Source: Sulfuriflexus mobilis
Lineage (GTDB): Bacteria; Pseudomonadota; Gammaproteobacteria; AKS1
Assembly: GCF_003967195.1 (NCBI RefSeq)
Contig: NZ_AP018725.1
Location: forward strand, 2,418,001-2,482,000
DNA: 64,000 nt
Direction of reading: 5' to 3'
Shown: positions 25,169 to 33,726 of the stretch, one piece after another
Position numbering within the stretch: the first letter of the stretch is position 1
Layout: each line of letters starts with the position of its first letter
Translations under genes and position numbers: made by a program
The notes under the pieces: generated by a model
Told to the model about the DNA's origin: nothing
The model's database searches: none
What the model saw: the letters and a program-made list of their open reading frames with translations, nothing else

Positions 25169-25513
25169 ATGCCAGACGCAGTGGACATCTTTGACGTCAC
25201 CGAGGACAATTTTAGTGAGCGGGTCGTGGCCGCCTCACGACGACAAGCCATCATGGTCGACTTTTGGGCCGACTGGTGTCCGCCCTGCCGTGCCCTGACC
25301 CCGGTGCTGGAGAAACTCGTCGCCGAGGCCGATTGCCGGGTAAGACTGGCCAAGGTTGAGGTCGATGACAATATGCACCTGGCCGGCCACTATGGCCTGC
25401 GTGGCTTCCCGACCGTGATCCTGTTTAAGGATGGCGAGGAACGTGGTCGTTTCAGTGGTTTCAAACCCCGTGCCGAGATCGAAGACTTCATCGCCCAACA
25501 GCTGCGGTCTTAA
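25169..25513 (+). CDS. Thioredoxin-like protein with WCPPC active site
   Basis: A 114-aa cytoplasmic thioredoxin fold: IMVDFWADWCPPCRALTPVL at residues 28-47 with the redox pair Cys37/Cys40, and the cis-Pro loop GFPTVILFKDG. The active site is WCPPC rather than the WCGPC of TrxA, and the N-terminal strand FDVTEDNFSERV is typical. The variant should shift redox potential. It is convergent with the GDCCVxC gene, overlapping it by 4 bp. Confidence 0.9.
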   Translation: MPDAVDIFDVTEDNFSERVVAASRRQAIMVDFWADWCPPCRALTPVLEKLVAEADCRVRLAKVEVDDNMHLAGHYGLRGFPTVILFKDGEERGRFSGFKPRAEIEDFIAQQLRS

Positions 25514-25737
25514 ACCTCGCTACAACAACCACGCTGGTTTTCCAGCTGGACCGGTGGACACGGTACTGAGCCATAGGAACAAAATACACAGCAATCACCC
25601 GGTTTCGGTTTTAGCAGTGTTCCACAACCCTTGCATGGGTAAAACCACTGACAGGCGTCGGTCGGCATGGTCTCGGTCTCACGATGACCACACTGCGGAC
25701 AGGTCAGGGTCGATTGCAGAATAACTTTATCGTTCAT
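25510..25737 (-). CDS. Cys-rich GDCCVxC-domain protein under a mer-type operator
   Basis: A 75-aa soluble protein with 11 cysteines: a zinc-ribbon-like CPQC/C-C-KGC set and the motif GDCCVFCSYGSVPCPP. This family is found beside mer genes and includes selenocysteine forms; here the positions are TGC, TGT and TGT codons with no in-frame TGA. The only gene downstream of the mer-type promoter at 25772-25803, it is probably induced by Hg(II) or a related thiophilic metal. A metal-binding or transfer role is inferred. Confidence 0.85.
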   Translation of the reverse strand: MNDKVILQSTLTCPQCGHRETETMPTDACQWFYPCKGCGTLLKPKPGDCCVFCSYGSVPCPPVQLENQRGCCSEV

Positions 25738-25771
25738 GATGATACCTGCTCATGTTTTCTGACTGTGAGCA

Positions 25772-25803
25772 AGTGTAAGGGCCGTACCGCGGTACGGAGT
25801 CAA
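25772..25803 (-). promoter_or_regulatory. mer-type operator/promoter
   Basis: On the minus strand: -35 TTGACT, a perfect 16-bp palindrome CCGTACCGCGGTACGG (25782-25797), and -10 TACACT, with a 20-bp spacer. Over-long spacers spanned by such a dyad are the mark of MerR-activated promoters, and TTGACTCCGTAC matches the classical mer operator. It is between merR and the GDCCVxC gene. Confidence 0.9.
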
Positions 25804-25808
25804 GCCGC

Positions 25809-26210
25809 TTAGGGCTTGTTGAGGCTATCGATGATCGGACAGGCGGCCGTCGTCGCGTGCCCCTGACAGGACCGCAGCAGGTGTTCCAGGGTCTCGGCCA
25901 TCGCCGTGAGGTCATGGATACGAGCATGAATGCTCTGCAACTTCTGGCCCGCGATCTCCTGGGTCTGCTGGCAATCGGCATTATCCAGCAGTAACAGCTC
26001 TTTTATCTCATTCAGGGTAAAACCCAGTTCCTTGGCCCGGGCAATAAACTGCAGGCGACTGAGGGCCTGCCCCGGGTAAACGCGATACCCCTCCGCGGGT
26101 TTCGGCGGTTCTTCCAGCAAGCCGATGCGCTGATAATAACGAACCGTTTCAACACCGACCCCCGCTTCGCGGGCGAGCCGGCTAATGGTCAATGCGGGCA
26201 TACTAAACAC
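25809..26210 (-). CDS. merR: MerR-family regulator with mercury-type cysteines
   Basis: A 133-aa protein with an N-terminal winged HTH (LTISRLAREAGVGVETVRYY, GYRVYPGQALSRLQFI) and a dimer helix. Three cysteines fall where MerR binds Hg(II): in DNADCQQ, in LLRSCQGH and in TAACPIIDSL near the C-terminus. This argues for Hg or a related metal rather than Zn, Cu or redox sensing. Unlike classical merR it is co-directional with its target, upstream of the operator, and no merT, merP or merA follows. Confidence 0.85.
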   Translation of the reverse strand: MFSMPALTISRLAREAGVGVETVRYYQRIGLLEEPPKPAEGYRVYPGQALSRLQFIARAKELGFTLNEIKELLLLDNADCQQTQEIAGQKLQSIHARIHDLTAMAETLEHLLRSCQGHATTAACPIIDSLNKP

Positions 26211-26250
26211 CTGTTATCGTCAGCCATGACTATAACATTCCTGGCGACAA

Positions 26251-27900
26251 CTATTTAAAGGCATTCACCATGGTCTGCAGGGCATCACTCTGCGTTGCGG
26301 TATGTTCTGCCAGGACCATGGCCTGTTGAGAATCCGTTGCCGTTTGTATAGATAGACCGGAGATGGCATCAATACTGCGCACGATCTCCTCGCTCACTGC
26401 AGTCTGCTGCTCCACCGCACTGGCTATACACTGGTTGGTCAGGTTAATCATGGCCAGAGCCTCATCGATCCCGTTAAGCACACGATTCGCCTCGCGGGCG
26501 TGTGTCATGCAGTCAACGGACGCCTCACGCCCCTTGTCCATGACCACAACCGCCTCGCTCGCGCCTTGCTGGAGTTCCTGGATGATCACCTGTATCTCAC
26601 GCGTCGAGGCCTCGGTGTTACCCGCCAGCACCCGGACCTCGTCGGCGACCACGGCAAAGCCCCGGCCCTGCTCACCGGCACGGGCCGCCTCGATCGCCGC
26701 ATTCAATGCCAGCAGGTTGGTCTGCTCGGCAACACCACTAATGGTCTCGAGTATCTTGTTAATGCCCTGGGCCTGCTGGTTGACACTGCGAATCACCTCA
26801 CTGGCCTGTTCCACCTCACTGGCCTGTTCCACCTCGCTGGACAAACCCTCCATGGTATCGACCACCCGCTGCACCACCACACGCCCTTCACCGGCCTGGG
26901 TAACGGCGCCCCCCGTGGACTCTGAGGCCTGATGGGCGTTACCGGAGACTTCCCTGACTGCCGCCGACATCTGCGACATAGACAAAGACACATGTTCAAT
27001 GCCTTGCTGTTGCTGCTGCATGCCCTGGTAGTTTTCTTCTGCAGCCAGTAGCAGACCGGCAGCTGAGTTATTTAATTGTCGGGTCGAATCCTTGATCCTG
27101 TCGACCAGCGCCTGCATTGCCGACATAAACACATTAAAACTGTCCGACAGGGCTGCCAGTTCGTCCTTTGAGTTGATCGGCAGGCGGTAACCCAGATCGC
27201 CCTGGTTATTGCGCACATCCGCCGCGACAGCGGTAATCGACTTGACGACCCGGTCCAGGGGATTGAATACCATACGCCCAATCAACCAGAAAAATATCAC
27301 GGCAAGGACAAGCGTGACCACGACCAGTACCACCATCACGTTCCGGCGCTCTGCAGCCATATCATTATGTATCTGTGCCAGTGTGGCATCGCGCTTGACC
27401 CACACTGCGGCCACGATCTCGCTGAGAATGCGTACGGGTTGACGGTCCATGCCGCGCACGTACTTGTCGGTGGTGATGTGCGGCTTGTGCTCGGCCAGTT
27501 TGTATACTGGCAAAGCCGTACGATAGCGCTTGCCCATTTCCTCATGTGCATGGGAAAAGGCCAGTATCTTTTCATACAATTCCTGATCGTCTTCCAGTTC
27601 CAGCAACAGTTCATCGACCAGTTCACGGGTTCGGCGCTCCTGCTCATTAAAACCGCCCAGGTGCTTGTCATACAGGGCATCATCATAACCACGCAGGAGG
27701 ATATTCTTCCATTCCTGTACCTGGGTCTTGAACTCCACCTGCGCCCGCAAAGCCAGCGACATCTGCCTGGCATTGGCATTATTCACCTCATCCGCCTCGG
27801 TAAAGGCGGCCTCATAATGTTTTGCGATTAACATCATGGCCACAAGAAAGACAACGATCGATGAAATGAATATCGTAATCAGTTTACCCTTGATGCTCAT
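26251..27900 (-). CDS. Methyl-accepting chemotaxis protein
   Basis: A 549-aa transmembrane chemoreceptor: first membrane segment at about residues 8-26, a helical periplasmic sensor of about 155 residues, a second segment at about 190-208, HAMP, and a full signalling domain with the hairpin tip [32 protein letters not shown] (cited from about 391). It overlaps the EAL-GGDEF gene by 4 bp (ATGA) and is probably co-translated with it under a Pho box. An 18-bp tandem duplication at 26796-26831 adds six residues (EQASEV) to the coiled coil. Confidence 0.95.
   Translation of the reverse strand: MSIKGKLITIFISSIVVFLVAMMLIAKHYEAAFTEADEVNNANARQMSLALRAQVEFKTQVQEWKNILLRGYDDALYDKHLGGFNEQERRTRELVDELLLELEDDQELYEKILAFSHAHEEMGKRYRTALPVYKLAEHKPHITTDKYVRGMDRQPVRILSEIVAAVWVKRDATLAQIHNDMAAERRNVMVVLVVVTLVLAVIFFWLIGRMVFNPLDRVVKSITAVAADVRNNQGDLGYRLPINSKDELAALSDSFNVFMSAMQALVDRIKDSTRQLNNSAAGLLLAAEENYQGMQQQQQGIEHVSLSMSQMSAAVREVSGNAHQASESTGGAVTQAGEGRVVVQRVVDTMEGLSSEVEQASEVEQASEVIRSVNQQAQGINKILETISGVAEQTNLLALNAAIEAARAGEQGRGFAVVADEVRVLAGNTEASTREIQVIIQELQQGASEAVVVMDKGREASVDCMTHAREANRVLNGIDEALAMINLTNQCIASAVEQQTAVSEEIVRSIDAISGLSIQTATDSQQAMVLAEHTATQSDALQTMVNAFK
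26796..26831. repeat. Perfect 18-bp tandem duplication inside the chemoreceptor gene
   Basis: The unit cctcactggcctgttcca is repeated without mismatch (26796-26813, 26814-26831). In protein this gives [15 protein letters not shown]. Six residues do not fit the seven-residue heptad of the receptor coiled coil. Confidence 0.85.
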
Positions 27901-29744
27901 AACAGACCCTCCTGTCCGTCGGTTTTGGGTGGCGTAGCAAAGGCCCGCTGTACACGCCGCTCAATGAACAGGCTGTTGCCAACTATATTCTTGGCATGAT
28001 GCTTGGCATGGCTGGCCAGCTCGGCGATATCGGCATGAGAAAGATACTGTTCAGGGTTCACCATAATGACGCCAATCGACAGGCTCATAATCGGGTAGAA
28101 TTTTTCATCCCCATCCCGGGATATGGCAAGTATTCCGCCTCGCTCATTATCCGTATGGTTATAGAACTTGACTATCTCCTTCTCAAAACTGCGCAGGATG
28201 TTATTACAGCGTTCTGCCCAGTTATCACTGAGAAAAATAACGATAAAATCATCACCCCCAACATGACCAATAAAGTCTCCAGATGTATCGATATGCTGGG
28301 AAAGGATATCGGCGATCAACTTTATTACCTGGTCCCCTTTTCCATAACCATAGACGTCGTTATACGGTTTAAAGTTATCAATATCGCAATAGGCCACGGC
28401 AAAGCGACTTTCGCCGAGCATCAATTCATCCAGCCTTTCGTAAATCGGCACATTGCCCGGCAACAGGGTTAGGGGATTGGCATAGCGGGCATTACGTATT
28501 TGCAGCTTGGTGATCTTGCGTAACAGGTCCAGGACCTTGCCAAGGCCTCTGTATTCACCGCCTTCGACAATAATAAAGTCCGCCTCGAGCTGCGACTTCA
28601 TGCTGTCGGTAACCAGTTTACTAACTTGTTCGATGCCCCACTGTTTTTCCACAATCACCACTGATTTGTCGGCAATATCAATAACGGATTTGTTTGCATA
28701 CAGTGAACGTCCATACTGGGTCGAAAAGGTTGCAAGCAGCTGGTTGCGACGAATCAGCCCCAGGGCCTTATTATTGTTATCGACAACCGGGATTGCTGTC
28801 AGCGATTCATTTTCATGAAACAACTGGTGTGTCGCATCCAGGGTTGTGTCAGGGCGCACATGTGCAGTTTGCACCAGCAGATCCGCGACACTTTCGGACG
28901 TTTGCTTCAGGTGTTTCTTGCATTCATGTGATACTGCGCACTGAAACAGCTTGCCGGGGATTACATAAGGGGGCGATTCGGCAGGACGAGCGAAGTAATA
29001 GCCCTGGCCAAAGGGGATACCCATGGCCGAGATCGTTCGACACTCGTCCTGGGTTTCTATGCCCTCGGCTATAACCTTGCAATCAAGTCCCCGTGCGATG
29101 TCTACAATCGAGCGCAGGAAGGATTGCTTGACCTTGTCTTCATGGATGTTCTGGATAAAATGCCGATCGACCTTGACATAATCCGGGCGCAGTTCGGACC
29201 AGGTACGCAAGCCTGAGTAACCGGCGCCGAGGTCATCAATGGCGATCTCAAAGCCCATTGTCTTGTAATGATCAATCGCCTTACGCATGACCTCAAAGTC
29301 ATACAGGGGATACTGTTCGGTCAGTTCGATGACCACATTCTCAGGTCTGATACCAATCTGATTAAGTATCTCCAGGGTCAGGCCTGAACGGTGTTGTGGT
29401 CCGAGCAAACTTTGCGGGGTGGCATTGAGAAACAACTTGCCCTGCAAGCGCCTGGACTGAAAACCCTTGATGCCACACTTGCGGCATAACATATCCAGTT
29501 CATTCAGCCTGTCTTCACGTATGGCCATATCAAATAGTGTGACCGGACTATGGAAGGCGCTGTCTGAAGGCCCCCTGATCAGGGATTCATAACCGTAGAT
29601 GGTCTGCTGATTCAGGTCGACAATGGGCTGGTATATAGCCGTCAGAGATTCTGTTTCAAGAATATCCAGGAAGACCAGGCTTATCCAATCAGCATCCTGC
29701 TGTGCATGCTCCATGCACAGTTCGTTAGTGCATTGGCTAGTCAT
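27897..29744 (-). CDS. EAL-CBS-GGDEF c-di-GMP turnover protein
   Basis: A 615-aa cytoplasmic protein. The EAL phosphodiesterase domain (about residues 25-270) keeps the catalytic set: YGYESLIRG (ESL in place of EAL), [29 protein letters not shown] and [13 protein letters not shown] pair spans about 280-400. The C-terminal GGDEF domain has GGDDF and [12 protein letters not shown]. Both making and breaking of c-di-GMP are possible. CBS domains suggest control by adenine nucleotides. It heads an operon with the chemoreceptor and has a tandem Pho box upstream. Confidence 0.93.
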   Translation of the reverse strand: MTSQCTNELCMEHAQQDADWISLVFLDILETESLTAIYQPIVDLNQQTIYGYESLIRGPSDSAFHSPVTLFDMAIREDRLNELDMLCRKCGIKGFQSRRLQGKLFLNATPQSLLGPQHRSGLTLEILNQIGIRPENVVIELTEQYPLYDFEVMRKAIDHYKTMGFEIAIDDLGAGYSGLRTWSELRPDYVKVDRHFIQNIHEDKVKQSFLRSIVDIARGLDCKVIAEGIETQDECRTISAMGIPFGQGYYFARPAESPPYVIPGKLFQCAVSHECKKHLKQTSESVADLLVQTAHVRPDTTLDATHQLFHENESLTAIPVVDNNNKALGLIRRNQLLATFSTQYGRSLYANKSVIDIADKSVVIVEKQWGIEQVSKLVTDSMKSQLEADFIIVEGGEYRGLGKVLDLLRKITKLQIRNARYANPLTLLPGNVPIYERLDELMLGESRFAVAYCDIDNFKPYNDVYGYGKGDQVIKLIADILSQHIDTSGDFIGHVGGDDFIVIFLSDNWAERCNNILRSFEKEIVKFYNHTDNERGGILAISRDGDEKFYPIMSLSIGVIMVNPEQYLSHADIAELASHAKHHAKNIVGNSLFIERRVQRAFATPPKTDGQEGLL

Positions 29745-29798
29745 GGCAAATATTCCTATAAAAGTGTGGTTTTATAGGCAGCCATGATCGGCACAAGC

Positions 29799-29838
29799 AA
29801 TGACAAACAGATGTCAGTTATATGACAAAATTATGAAA
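29799..29838 (-). promoter_or_regulatory. Tandem Pho box upstream of the EAL-CBS-GGDEF gene
   Basis: Plus-strand half-sites AATGACA (29799), GATGTCA (29810, weak), TATGACA (29821) and TATGAAA (29832) stand at exact 11-bp steps. The last pair is the same as in the pstS box. The array begins 55 bp before the start codon. Confidence 0.75.
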
Positions 29839-29906
29839 TATCCTCTCGCCTGGCAGCCGCAACAAGCGATATGGTCATAAGACTGTCACACAGGGGAGAT
29901 TTCTCT

Positions 29907-30359
29907 TTAATGCCCCGGGAATATCGTACGACTGATATTTTCTTCCGTCGGGTCGGTGATCTGGCTCAATGCCACGACCTGGTCAGCGGCCTCCTTGACG
30001 ATAGCATCGAGCTTGCCCACCAATTCGGGATTGTGTGGTGCGTTTTTCTGTTCCACCATCCTGAACAACTGCATCTGGTTAAGAAAATTATTCAGGATAT
30101 GCTGTGTGGCACGTGAGGTCTGCATGAACACCTGGATGCGTTGTTGCTCTTTTTCCAGTAAGCGCTGGGTGTTGTGGCAGGCATAAAAGCCAAACCCTAT
30201 CACCAGCAGGGCGATAACCGTGCGCATGTATATCTCGTTCGGATCGGTCGGGATAAGCGCAAACGCTTCACCAAAGACAATAGTGTGAACCCAGGATTCA
30301 ATCACCCAGTAGAGTATGGCGACGAAAAAACCTATGCGTCTGTATTTTCCAGCTTGCAT
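29907..30359 (-). CDS. Two-span membrane protein with a DHp-like helix
   Basis: From MQAGKYRRIGFF (ATG at 30359, AGGTGG upstream) the protein is 150 aa with two membrane segments (about residues 10-30 and 45-65). It then has a cytoplasmic helix, SRATQHILNNFLNQMQLFRM, that resembles the His-containing dimerisation helix of histidine kinases, but no ATP-binding domain follows. A longer start at 30428 is possible. Function unknown; a kinase-like scaffold or phosphotransfer role is speculation. Confidence 0.65.
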   Translation of the reverse strand: MQAGKYRRIGFFVAILYWVIESWVHTIVFGEAFALIPTDPNEIYMRTVIALLVIGFGFYACHNTQRLLEKEQQRIQVFMQTSRATQHILNNFLNQMQLFRMVEQKNAPHNPELVGKLDAIVKEAADQVVALSQITDPTEENISRTIFPGH

Positions 30360-30494
30360 GGACCACCTGTTATCTAAAAATATCATCACAAGGATCGGCG
30401 ACCTCGTCGCACACCCAGCCAGTAACAATGGAAAAGTCTAGCAAAATGGTCGTGTTTGTATAGAAACCGCTGTATAGCAACGGAAATGGAGCCT

Positions 30495-30863
30495 TTATAT
30501 CGGTGTCAGGACAATCAGGAACCAAACCAGGAGGGCCAGCACCAGTGACAGGAATACGGCGGCCGAGGCAATATCTTTGGCACGCCCGGCGAGTTCATGC
30601 CATTCATCACCGAAGCGGTCGACCACGGCCTCGATGGCCGAGTTCAGTAATTCCGTGATCATGACCAGTAGCCATGCACCAATCAACAAGGACCGCTCTA
30701 TCGGGCTGGCCGTGAGGTAAAAGGCCAGTGGCACAAGAATAAGGCCCAGCCACACCTCCTGGCGGAAGGCCTGTTCATTCCTGTACGCGGCGCGCAGGCC
30801 AACCAGTGAATAACCGCAGGCCTTGTAGAGGCGATCAAAAGGATTATTGGGGGCCTTCTTCAT
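30495..30863 (-). CDS. dgkA: Diacylglycerol kinase
   Basis: DgkA phosphorylates diacylglycerol at the inner membrane, recycling it to phosphatidate. The 122-aa protein has the small three-span form with the conserved ITELLNSAIEAVVDRFGDEWHELAGRAKD stretch (about residues 64-92, quoted in part: TELLNSAIEAVVDR). It overlaps the glycosylase gene upstream by 20 bp. Confidence 0.96.
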   Translation of the reverse strand: MKKAPNNPFDRLYKACGYSLVGLRAAYRNEQAFRQEVWLGLILVPLAFYLTASPIERSLLIGAWLLVMITELLNSAIEAVVDRFGDEWHELAGRAKDIASAAVFLSLVLALLVWFLIVLTPI

Positions 30864-31428
30864 GACGACTTCCTGATGGTTTCTTGTTCAATTGATCTCG
30901 CAACACCCTGACCTTTTTATACCAGGCCACCAGGTCATCGAGTGAATAACGGGCATTGGCCGGGCTCGGGTTCGGCGTGACCATCACGCGTGATTTGCCG
31001 ATGCGCAGTGGTTGCAAACCCCAATCAATACCGTCGACCTTTTCACCCGTGTACTTGAGGTAATTCTTGTAGGCCACCTTGCCGTGAAACCAGCAAATGC
31101 GCGGCTGATACCTGAGTAATTTTTCTTTCAGCAGCGGTGCCCCGTGTCGGTAGTCACTGGCACGCAACTGCGCGACCCCCGCTGTCGGCGGTTTAACGAC
31201 ATCCGTAAAACCAAAACGATACGTCCCCAGCAGGCGTTGCAGGGCCACCGCCCCGGGCTGCAAGGGTTCATCCACCAGCCCCGAGGCGTTTAGTGCCTTC
31301 CAGAAACGGTTTTGTGGGTTACCATAATAACACTGTACGCGTATGGAATAGGGTGAGGGGTTACTACCAATCGAGACAATATCGAGGTCTTCCGCCAGGT
31401 AGTCAGGTAATGTTTCCATTTTTTCCAT
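30844..31428 (-). CDS. Mug/TDG-like mismatch-specific DNA glycosylase
   Basis: A 194-aa protein of UDG family 2, which removes uracil or thymine from mismatches. It has the N-terminal motif SIGSNPSPYS (about residues 20-29), then GNPQNRFWKALNASGL, and the C-terminal VTPNPSPANARYS minor-groove loop. GSNPS replaces the GINPG of E. coli Mug, so substrate range may differ. It ends in a basic tail after the fold and overlaps dgkA. Confidence 0.85.
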   Translation of the reverse strand: MEKMETLPDYLAEDLDIVSIGSNPSPYSIRVQCYYGNPQNRFWKALNASGLVDEPLQPGAVALQRLLGTYRFGFTDVVKPPTAGVAQLRASDYRHGAPLLKEKLLRYQPRICWFHGKVAYKNYLKYTGEKVDGIDWGLQPLRIGKSRVMVTPNPSPANARYSLDDLVAWYKKVRVLRDQLNKKPSGSRHEEGPQ

Positions 31429-31462
31429 TCTTCTCCCACACTACGGCCTTGCCATCAGCCAT

Positions 31463-31918
31463 ATGAAAACCCTAGCAATGAAGCCTTTCTGGGAACACAA
31501 GAGCCTCGCCGAGATGAACGCCGAAGAGTGGGAATCCCTCTGCGATGGCTGCGGCCGCTGCTGCCTGCACAAACTCGAAGACGAGGACTCGGGGCAGGTC
31601 TACTTTACCAGCGTCAGTTGCCGTTTACTCGACAGCCACAGCTGTCGCTGCCAGCGCTATACCGAACGCCTCCGCTACGTCCCAGATTGTATCGTACTCG
31701 AGCCATCGCAATGCCTCGACTCAACGGCACTGCCCAGTAGTTGTGCCTACCGTCGTCTCGCCGAAGGGCGGCCCCTGCCCGACTGGCACCCCCTGCTCTC
31801 CGGCGACCCGGAGTCCGTGCACCGGGCCGGGATGTCGGTGCGTGACCGCGTCATTAATGAAACCCGGGTTGCCGAAGAGCAACTCGAGGACTACCTGCTC
31901 GACTGGCCGGATAACTAA
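31463..31918 (+). CDS. ycgN: YcgN-family cysteine-cluster protein (UPF0260)
   Basis: A 151-aa protein matching YcgN: WESLCDGCGRCCLHKLEDED at about residues 24-43, a second Cys set (SCRLLDSHSCRCQRY) and SCAYRRLAEG. The CxxC and CC clusters are likely to bind iron-sulfur or zinc, but function is unknown. MKPFWEHKSLAEM five codons in is an alternative start. It ends convergent with the ROK kinase, overlapping it by 4 bp. Confidence 0.9.
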   Translation: MKTLAMKPFWEHKSLAEMNAEEWESLCDGCGRCCLHKLEDEDSGQVYFTSVSCRLLDSHSCRCQRYTERLRYVPDCIVLEPSQCLDSTALPSSCAYRRLAEGRPLPDWHPLLSGDPESVHRAGMSVRDRVINETRVAEEQLEDYLLDWPDN

Positions 31919-32811
31919 GGCCATAACCAGGCGGCACCACGCACCCCGCTCGAGTCGCCGTGTTGAGGGGGACGCAAGGCGGTCAGCACCTGGTCAGAAA
32001 ACACCCAGGCCGGCCATAACGCGGGCACATCGGTGTACAGACTCTCAATATTCGACAGCCCGCCGCCCAGGACGATCACCTCCGGGTCGAGGAGGTTGAT
32101 GACATGGGCCAGGGCACGGGCCAGGCGCTGTTTATAGGTCAACAGGCTGGCCTGGCAATCGGCATCCCCCTCGCCCGCCCGGCGGAGCAATTTCTCGACC
32201 GAACCCAGGGTCTGGCCGGTGTGTTGCGAATGCCGCGCCAGCCAACCCGGTCCGGATAAATAGGTCTCAATGCAGCCCTGCCGCCCGCAATAACACTCGG
32301 GACCCGGCCACTCTGCCGAAGTCGGCCAGGGCAAGGGGTTATGCCCCCACTCACCAGCGATGGCATTCGCCCCCTCGAGGATCTGGCCATTGATGACCAC
32401 CCCGCCGCCGGTACCCGTCCCCAGGATCACGCCAAACACGCTACCAGCCCCGGCCGCGGCGCCATCAATCGCCTCGGAGAGGGCAAAACAATTGGCATCG
32501 TTGGCCAGGCGTACCTTGCGCTGCAGGGCTGCCTCGAGGTCCTGTTTGAGCGGCTGACCGTTCAGACACACCGAGTTCGCATTCTTGACCCGCCCGTCGC
32601 GCGCCGAAACAGCCCCCGGCATGCCGACCCCAACCGTAGCGGTCTGTGCCAGCGCAGCCTCGGCGGCCTGTACCAGTTCGGTAATTGCCTTGACTGTAGC
32701 CGTGTAGTCTCCTTGTGGCGTAGCGATACGCCGACGTAAGCACTCACTTCCATCTTCGTCGAGGGCGACGATCTCTATCTTCGTCCCACCCAGATCGATA
32801 CCTAGCCGCAT
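31915..32811 (-). CDS. ROK-family sugar kinase (fructokinase-like)
   Basis: A 298-aa cytoplasmic kinase. It has the ATP-binding IDLGGTKIEIVALDEDG, the ROK zinc site ECYCGRQGCIETYLSG at about 178-193 and the catalytic region EWGHNPL with its His. It is close to Mak fructokinase and NagK by layout; the sugar cannot be fixed from sequence alone. It stands alone. Confidence 0.9.
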   Translation of the reverse strand: MRLGIDLGGTKIEIVALDEDGSECLRRRIATPQGDYTATVKAITELVQAAEAALAQTATVGVGMPGAVSARDGRVKNANSVCLNGQPLKQDLEAALQRKVRLANDANCFALSEAIDGAAAGAGSVFGVILGTGTGGGVVINGQILEGANAIAGEWGHNPLPWPTSAEWPGPECYCGRQGCIETYLSGPGWLARHSQHTGQTLGSVEKLLRRAGEGDADCQASLLTYKQRLARALAHVINLLDPEVIVLGGGLSNIESLYTDVPALWPAWVFSDQVLTALRPPQHGDSSGVRGAAWLWP

Positions 32812-33244
32812 CGTCTCACCACTTTATTCATTGCGCTGTCGAGCATAAAAACGCATCTTCCCAAATCAGCTGGTCCTTTGTATTTTCTGTCTCTTAACGT
32901 ATGAGAACAAGCCACCCTGGTTATCCATCGCGTAAGCATTTTCCTACAATCTTCATCGGCATTTCACTACACCTCACCGGGAGTATAAAGAGTATCTTTA
33001 AGATTCAATCTTGCACGGGGGGAGAGGGGAATGCCCGGCAAGATAGGTATGGATACAGTGCCTCGGCAGGGACGCGCCGAATGAGGAAGAAATTCAGGCA
33101 CGCGATTCACTTGCTGCGCGTCTGTCTGCACCCCCCAATCTCCCACCACTGACCGCAACAATCCAGCATACCTTGCGACGGGAATAGGTAGTCTTGGGCC
33201 TGATGGCCAAATCCGCTTGCAGCCTGTCTACACGTCAACCCGAC
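32812..33244. other. Intergenic region, 433 bp
   Basis: Between the ROK kinase start and the end of the gene at 33245. No gene with coding character, hairpin terminator or known RNA was seen. A 14-bp sequence TAACGTATGAGAAC at 32895-32908 recurs at 33634-33647. Confidence 0.5.
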
Positions 33245-33598
33245 TTAATTCAGATACAGCGTCTTTTGTGCCGATTGGCGTGAGGCCCGTTTCAGCATCG
33301 CCTTCAGATGAACCGTGTCCATACGCGACTCTTCAACGAGGTTCAGGAGGTCCCATTTCAGGAATTCGAGCGGCAACGACCCTGCCCATTTGCCCTCTTC
33401 GGGAGTGTCTGCCCGCGCGGTCTCGTAATCCCGCAGCACCTTGATGAGTTCGCAGACATACAGTTCAATGGCCTCCATGCGCTCGAGTAGCGATCCGGCA
33501 ATTTCATTACCTGCTGAAATCTGCACATGATTACCTACATCAATGGCCTCATCGTCGATCAGGGACAGGGTCTCTCTCATTTCTGCGTAACGGCTCAT
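33245..33598 (-). CDS. Hypothetical 117-aa helical protein
   Basis: The start MSRYAEMRETLSLIDDEA (ATG at 33598, AAGGTGG upstream) is preferred; an in-frame start at 33691 lacks support. The protein is helical and acidic (NEIAGSLLERMEAIELYVCE, LEFLKWDLLNLVEESRM). No family recognised. It is divergent from the DnaJ-related gene at 33727. Confidence 0.65.
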   Translation of the reverse strand: MSRYAEMRETLSLIDDEAIDVGNHVQISAGNEIAGSLLERMEAIELYVCELIKVLRDYETARADTPEEGKWAGSLPLEFLKWDLLNLVEESRMDTVHLKAMLKRASRQSAQKTLYLN

Positions 33599-33683
33599 AG
33601 GGCGGCCACCTTGTGTAAAGTTGCATGGCAACGTAACGTATGAGAACTCTAGCAAACTATGCTTACACCAAGGTTTCATCAGC

Positions 33684-33699
33684 GTGAACAATTGTAAAC
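33684..33699. promoter_or_regulatory. GTGAACAATTGTAAAC, relative of the 24936 palindrome
   Basis: An imperfect version of the GTTAACAATTGTTAAC motif, located between the divergent genes at 33598 and 33727. Weak evidence on its own. Confidence 0.25.
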
Positions 33700-33726
33700 A
33701 GACAACCTCGTATATTTACCTAAGCC

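Noticed and set aside
25510-25737. Selenocysteine form of the GDCCVxC protein
   Set aside because: The motif positions are ordinary Cys codons (TGC, TGT) and no in-frame TGA is present.
32901-33152. 83-aa plus-strand open frame in the 433-bp gap
   Set aside because: No ribosome-binding site, mixed composition and no family-like pattern.
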